This document shows, piece by piece, positions 61,104-64,000 of a stretch of DNA of 64,000 nucleotides. The stretch comes from Thermomicrobium sp. CFH 73360. Lineage in GTDB: Bacteria; Chloroflexota; Chloroflexia; Thermomicrobiales; Thermomicrobiaceae. Under the pieces are notes generated by a model. That model had not been told where the DNA came from. It made no database searches and was given only the letters and a program-made list of their open reading frames with translations. Numbering within the stretch: position 1 is the stretch's first letter; every line of letters starts with the position of its first letter. The position numbers and the translations under genes were made by a program. The stretch is from positions 124,001 to 188,000 of the forward strand of contig NZ_JAMSLS010000005.1 of assembly GCF_023806465.1 (NCBI RefSeq). Direction: 5' to 3'.

Positions 61104-63176
61104 TCAGGCGCTGGACTTCAGGGGAAGTTCGAGGAACTCTCCACCACGGATCGCTCCGTCCGGATCACCGACTTCCAACTGCCACAGGTATTCGACGATC
61201 CACTCCGTCGCTGACTTGAGATACCTCCGATAGGTGCTGAAGGGAATCCCCAATCGCTCGGCCATCCGCTCCTGCGACTCAATCGGCCGCAGATAGGCAC
61301 TCTCCGCTACGAGCTGCCAACGGCGATACTGTGGACGCAGACCGAGCTCGGTAATCGCTCGCTCGAGCAGTTGCCGCAGTGCATGAATGCGTTGCAGCTC
61401 ACTCGCTCCTGCCCCGGCCAGGCGCGTCACGACGCGCGATGAGAGGAGCGCATTCCCCCGAAGGCGCTCCGGGCGGCTCACGTCTCGCAGGGCCTGCACC
61501 ACCGCGACCGTGAACAGCGATCGATCCAGTGCATCGCCCTGCAGCACGATTTCGGCATCCTCTTCCAACGCATCTGGCTGAGCCAGCCACTCTGTGATAC
61601 TGCGCCGACGCCAGTCGCGGACTCCAAGGACAAACGGCATTCCCGCCCACTGTGATCGAACAGCCTGAATGTGGAAGACTTCCCAAACTGTCGCCCGATG
61701 AACGGTAGCTTCGTCACTGAGGAAGCCGCAGACTGCCAACTGCGGCATGAGCAACGCCCGTTCCCAATGCAACTCCATCGCCAATGCGACTAGGCTCTCA
61801 GGAGATTCCTTCTCCGAGGGAGCGATCCAGCTCAAATGAACCACTGCGCGTTCACCGGGACGAACATGCATCGCCTGGCAAAGTTCAGTGAGCAATGCCA
61901 TGCTGTCACTTGTTGTTCCCCACACCGGAGCGTCTAATGGGAGTGTGGTTGTCCAGGCGAGCAACCGCCCAGCGCCATCGCGGATTCCTCGACACAACGC
62001 AAGACCGTGGGTGAGCCAGCCGTTGAGCAGCGCTCGCATTGGTGCGACAGGTACCATCGCCAGCGCGGCCTCTTGCTCGTCGCGGCGCAGCACGCCCACT
62101 TCCAAGCCACGCGCGAGACCAGTCACAAGTGCGCGCCGAAACGCCCCACGCTCGTCGGCAAGCACAAGGAGACGCAGGAGATGCGGCAAGCGAACAACAC
62201 TACTCCCTCGCCGAAGGGCATCGATGCTCGCAGCTCGCAGCTGCGCTCGCAGCTGGACAACACGCTCCGGATCTCGCCACAGCAACGAGTCGATGAGGAA
62301 GGAGCCAAACGGCTCTCGAACGGCCAGTCCATGAGGGGTGACGACCGTGACCGGCTGCACACAGAGCCAACGGAAGAGGGCACCAGGATCTCCGTCCTCG
62401 AGGACCGCACGGAGCGTTCCTTCGCTCGCCACACCGGCGAGGGCAGCGATTTCCAGCGCGGCACCTTGGTCCGACTCTGGCGTATTCATCGCTGAACGCA
62501 GCACTGCTTCAGCGACCTCAAGGAGCGCAGCATGGGAAAGTTCATCCGCGCGAGTCACCGCTCGCTGTACCAGGAGCGTCAGTGTGAGAGGGTGCCCTGC
62601 TGCGACTTCGGTGATCCGTTCTGCGGTCTCTCCAGCAATACCAGCGCGCGTGCAATAGCTTAGGGCAGCGGAGCGCGACAGCGCTTCCAGGCGCACAACG
62701 TGCAACAGGGCACTCCAGTCCGCGTCCTGGAGCCAGCTGGCCGGTGGGAGCTGCCGCATCGCTAACACAAGGAGGAGATCACCACTGCCCGCGAGTTGGG
62801 CTGCACGCAATGCTTCGTCGAGTCCTTGTTCTGGCTCATAGTGGTCGAGCAACAGCACTCGTCGGCCGATCGCGGTGAAGAGTTCTTCTAAGGTCCTTCC
62901 CGGCAACCCGAACTCCTGTGCGGCGTAAGCGGCGATCTCCTCCGGTGTTCGCTGCACCGCCTTGTCTACCAACGCCGAGGGAACACCCAGCTCCGCACAG
63001 CATCGGACGAACTCTCGCAGCAGAGCACTTTTCCCGATGCCGGGTGGCCCGGTGACCGCAATAGTTCCAACGGGTGCTGGCCCGACGAGGAACGCCACGA
63101 GCTGGGCCAGTTCAGCTTCGCGATCCACAAATCGCTCGTGCAGTAAGCGAGACGAATGATCGAGGAATGCCGCCAT
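61104..63176 (-). CDS. STAND-type AAA ATPase with C-terminal helix-turn-helix
   Basis: Cytoplasmic protein of 690 residues. FVDREAELAQLVAFL (16-30) and Walker A TGPPGIGKS (42-50) begin an AAA/NACHT-like module; a Walker B-like VLLLDHY follows at about 109-115. The middle is alpha-helical without obvious TPR consensus. Residues about 620-670 (RPIESQERMAERLGIPFSTYRRYLKSATEWIV) look like a helix-turn-helix of the sigma-region-4 or LuxR sort. This matches signal-transduction ATPases of the MalT/SWACOS type in outline. Its regulon is unknown. GGGAG upstream fits the ATG at 63176. Confidence 0.75.
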   Translation of the reverse strand: MAAFLDHSSRLLHERFVDREAELAQLVAFLVGPAPVGTIAVTGPPGIGKSALLREFVRCCAELGVPSALVDKAVQRTPEEIAAYAAQEFGLPGRTLEELFTAIGRRVLLLDHYEPEQGLDEALRAAQLAGSGDLLLVLAMRQLPPASWLQDADWSALLHVVRLEALSRSAALSYCTRAGIAGETAERITEVAAGHPLTLTLLVQRAVTRADELSHAALLEVAEAVLRSAMNTPESDQGAALEIAALAGVASEGTLRAVLEDGDPGALFRWLCVQPVTVVTPHGLAVREPFGSFLIDSLLWRDPERVVQLRAQLRAASIDALRRGSSVVRLPHLLRLLVLADERGAFRRALVTGLARGLEVGVLRRDEQEAALAMVPVAPMRALLNGWLTHGLALCRGIRDGAGRLLAWTTTLPLDAPVWGTTSDSMALLTELCQAMHVRPGERAVVHLSWIAPSEKESPESLVALAMELHWERALLMPQLAVCGFLSDEATVHRATVWEVFHIQAVRSQWAGMPFVLGVRDWRRRSITEWLAQPDALEEDAEIVLQGDALDRSLFTVAVVQALRDVSRPERLRGNALLSSRVVTRLAGAGASELQRIHALRQLLERAITELGLRPQYRRWQLVAESAYLRPIESQERMAERLGIPFSTYRRYLKSATEWIVEYLWQLEVGDPDGAIRGGEFLELPLKSSA

Positions 63177-63904
63177 TGTCAGTCTCCCTTCCCCCTGAGG
63201 CAGTCATAAGGGAAATCTCTCTGCCGCTCCAGCGGCCCCGCCGAAGCCGTTGCGCTGGATTGGGAAATTTTTCCTAGCCCAACAGTACCACAGACGACCG
63301 CCCAGCGCAAGACCGTTTATTTCATCTTCAGTGCGTCGACTTTTCGAAAGATAGCGAGATCTGCGTATGCATGCGCCGATCTGATAGCTAGTCAAGGATG
63401 ACCATTCTCATGACAGAGGACTGCCAGAGTTTGTTCGATTTCTTTCCAGATGGTGCTCATCCCTAGAACTGAACCTTTGTCCTGTTGTCACAACCCGTGG
63501 CTCTTGCTACCCTCCCACGCCGTCATACGGGGTGACGCACACCTCGCTGGGAAGATCGGGTAGGGGAACAGGGGAGCAGCGGATGCCGCACCGGTCCGGT
63601 CGACCGGGGGACGATCGGCGATCAGTGCCATGGAAATCAGCTCGCTCCAGGAGAGACCACGAGCTGCCGAGCACTCCGGAGCATCAACCATTCCCCATCC
63701 GTGGTCCACCATCGAGCACCAAACCAGTAGGCTGACTGTCCTCCGGTCGGATCTCTCCTCCATTCGTCCTGATTGCTCCTAGTCCATCCCGGGCACCTCT
63801 CTTGGGAGCACTGTGCCTTCTCTGGCACCACCAAACATCCGTAGTTCTGACTGTCGAGGGGCGAGCCGGCCGGTTCCGAGATCACTGCGTAAGGAGGTCA
63901 CGAC
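63177..63904. other. intergenic region
   Basis: About 730 bp between the STAND ATPase and the last gene, divergently oriented. A 12-bp perfect palindrome CCGGTCGACCGG is at 63596-63607; GGGAAATTTTTCC near 63261 is nearly symmetric and close to the ATPase start. I see no gene and no tRNA. Confidence 0.45.
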
Positions 63905-64000
63905 GTGCAGCACTGGAAGACCCTGCGCGACCGACTCGGCGCCGTGAGCGCCGTCATCCTCGTCATCGCGACGCTCTCCGTCGCCTGGATCAGCCGCAGC
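63905..64000 (+). CDS. 5' end of a membrane or exported protein, cut by the window
   Basis: GTG at 63905 preceded by a perfect AAGGAGGT Shine-Dalgarno 6 nt away. The first 32 residues have a basic start (WKTLRDRLG) and a hydrophobic segment (AVSAVILVIATLSVAWIS), so the product is a membrane or exported protein. Too short to identify. Confidence 0.65.
   Translation, partial: MQHWKTLRDRLGAVSAVILVIATLSVAWISRS

Noticed and set aside
63596-63607. CCGGTCGACCGG palindrome as an operator
   Set aside because: The same 12-mer occurs inside the DUF4242 coding sequence (about 58634-58645) and no promoter lies next to it, so chance in GC-rich DNA is likely.
1-64000. CRISPR arrays, insertion sequences and prophage
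   Set aside because: No regularly spaced repeats, no cas, transposase, integrase or phage structural genes, and no target-site duplications were seen on either strand.

Overview
The window is high-GC DNA from a free-living, probably thermophilic bacterium. The gene set points to Chloroflexota, class Thermomicrobia (Thermomicrobium or Sphaerobacter relatives): a menaquinone cluster, a tandem-domain ThyX, an archaeal-style KaiC gene pair, Tat-type lipoprotein signals on ABC binding proteins, GerMN/Gmad2 and LytR-CpsA-Psr proteins without other sporulation genes, and many GTG starts. The taxonomic call is inference. I found no rRNA, tRNA, CRISPR array, transposase or phage gene, so this reads as ordinary chromosome.

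Layout. 1-4.5 kb (minus): 5'-truncated view of trpS, then a thioesterase and two MFS exporters. 4.8-7.2 kb (plus): class III aminotransferase and a VOC protein. 7.4-10.8 kb (minus): glpD and a glpK interrupted by an in-frame TAA. 11.4-16.2 kb (plus): a lipoprotein with a dead HtrA-like protease domain, a YihY membrane protein, and E1 alpha/beta of a 2-oxoacid dehydrogenase. 16.5-18.1 kb (minus): a double-domain ThyX behind a 16-bp palindromic promoter. 19.0-22.2 kb (plus): a KaiC-like ATPase coupled to its 'near-KaiC' helix-turn-helix partner, a hypothetical protein and a Nudix hydrolase. 23.1-27.4 kb: a Ugp-type ABC importer lacking its ATPase (minus) divergent from a glycerophosphodiester phosphodiesterase (plus). 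27.7-32.4 kb (plus): tetR-menF-menD-menH with overlapping ends. 32.4-40.0 kb (minus): two paralogous propeller proteins, an alpha/beta hydrolase, a GerMN/Gmad2 lipoprotein, an LCP protein and folC. 40.2-41.7 kb (plus): a PyrE-like phosphoribosyltransferase and a cyclase/formamidase.

The most unusual segment is 42.3-54.7 kb (plus): seven genes, each overlapping the next by 1-14 nt. They encode a GT2-GtrA-HprK-like triple fusion, a GT39 membrane glycosyltransferase, a secreted phosphoesterase (phospholipase C/acid phosphatase superfamily), an Ig-like membrane protein, a GH99-like glycosidase, a large secreted PHP-domain protein with an inserted beta-sandwich, and a lipoprotein. The content suggests polyprenyl-phosphate-sugar synthesis, transfer outside the membrane, and trimming of a surface glycan or phosphoglycan. 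I know of no described system with this layout.

On the minus strand from 59.5 to 54.7 kb lies a sulfonate-type ABC operon with an acyl-CoA-dehydrogenase-like flavoprotein and a DUF4242-like protein. It sits behind a good promoter and a 51-codon, seven-cysteine open reading frame that could be a cysteine-sensing leader peptide. The window ends with a cupin, a PPOX/F420-type flavoprotein, a small membrane protein, a STAND-type ATPase with a C-terminal HTH, and the first 32 codons of another gene.

Several genes bear on glycerol phosphate: glpD (intact), glpK (broken), ugpABE and the phosphodiesterase. Together they suggest that glycerol-3-phosphate from phosphodiesters, rather than free glycerol, may be the substrate reaching GlpD. 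Gaps of 300-960 bp between transcription units are frequent and contain no recognisable genes.
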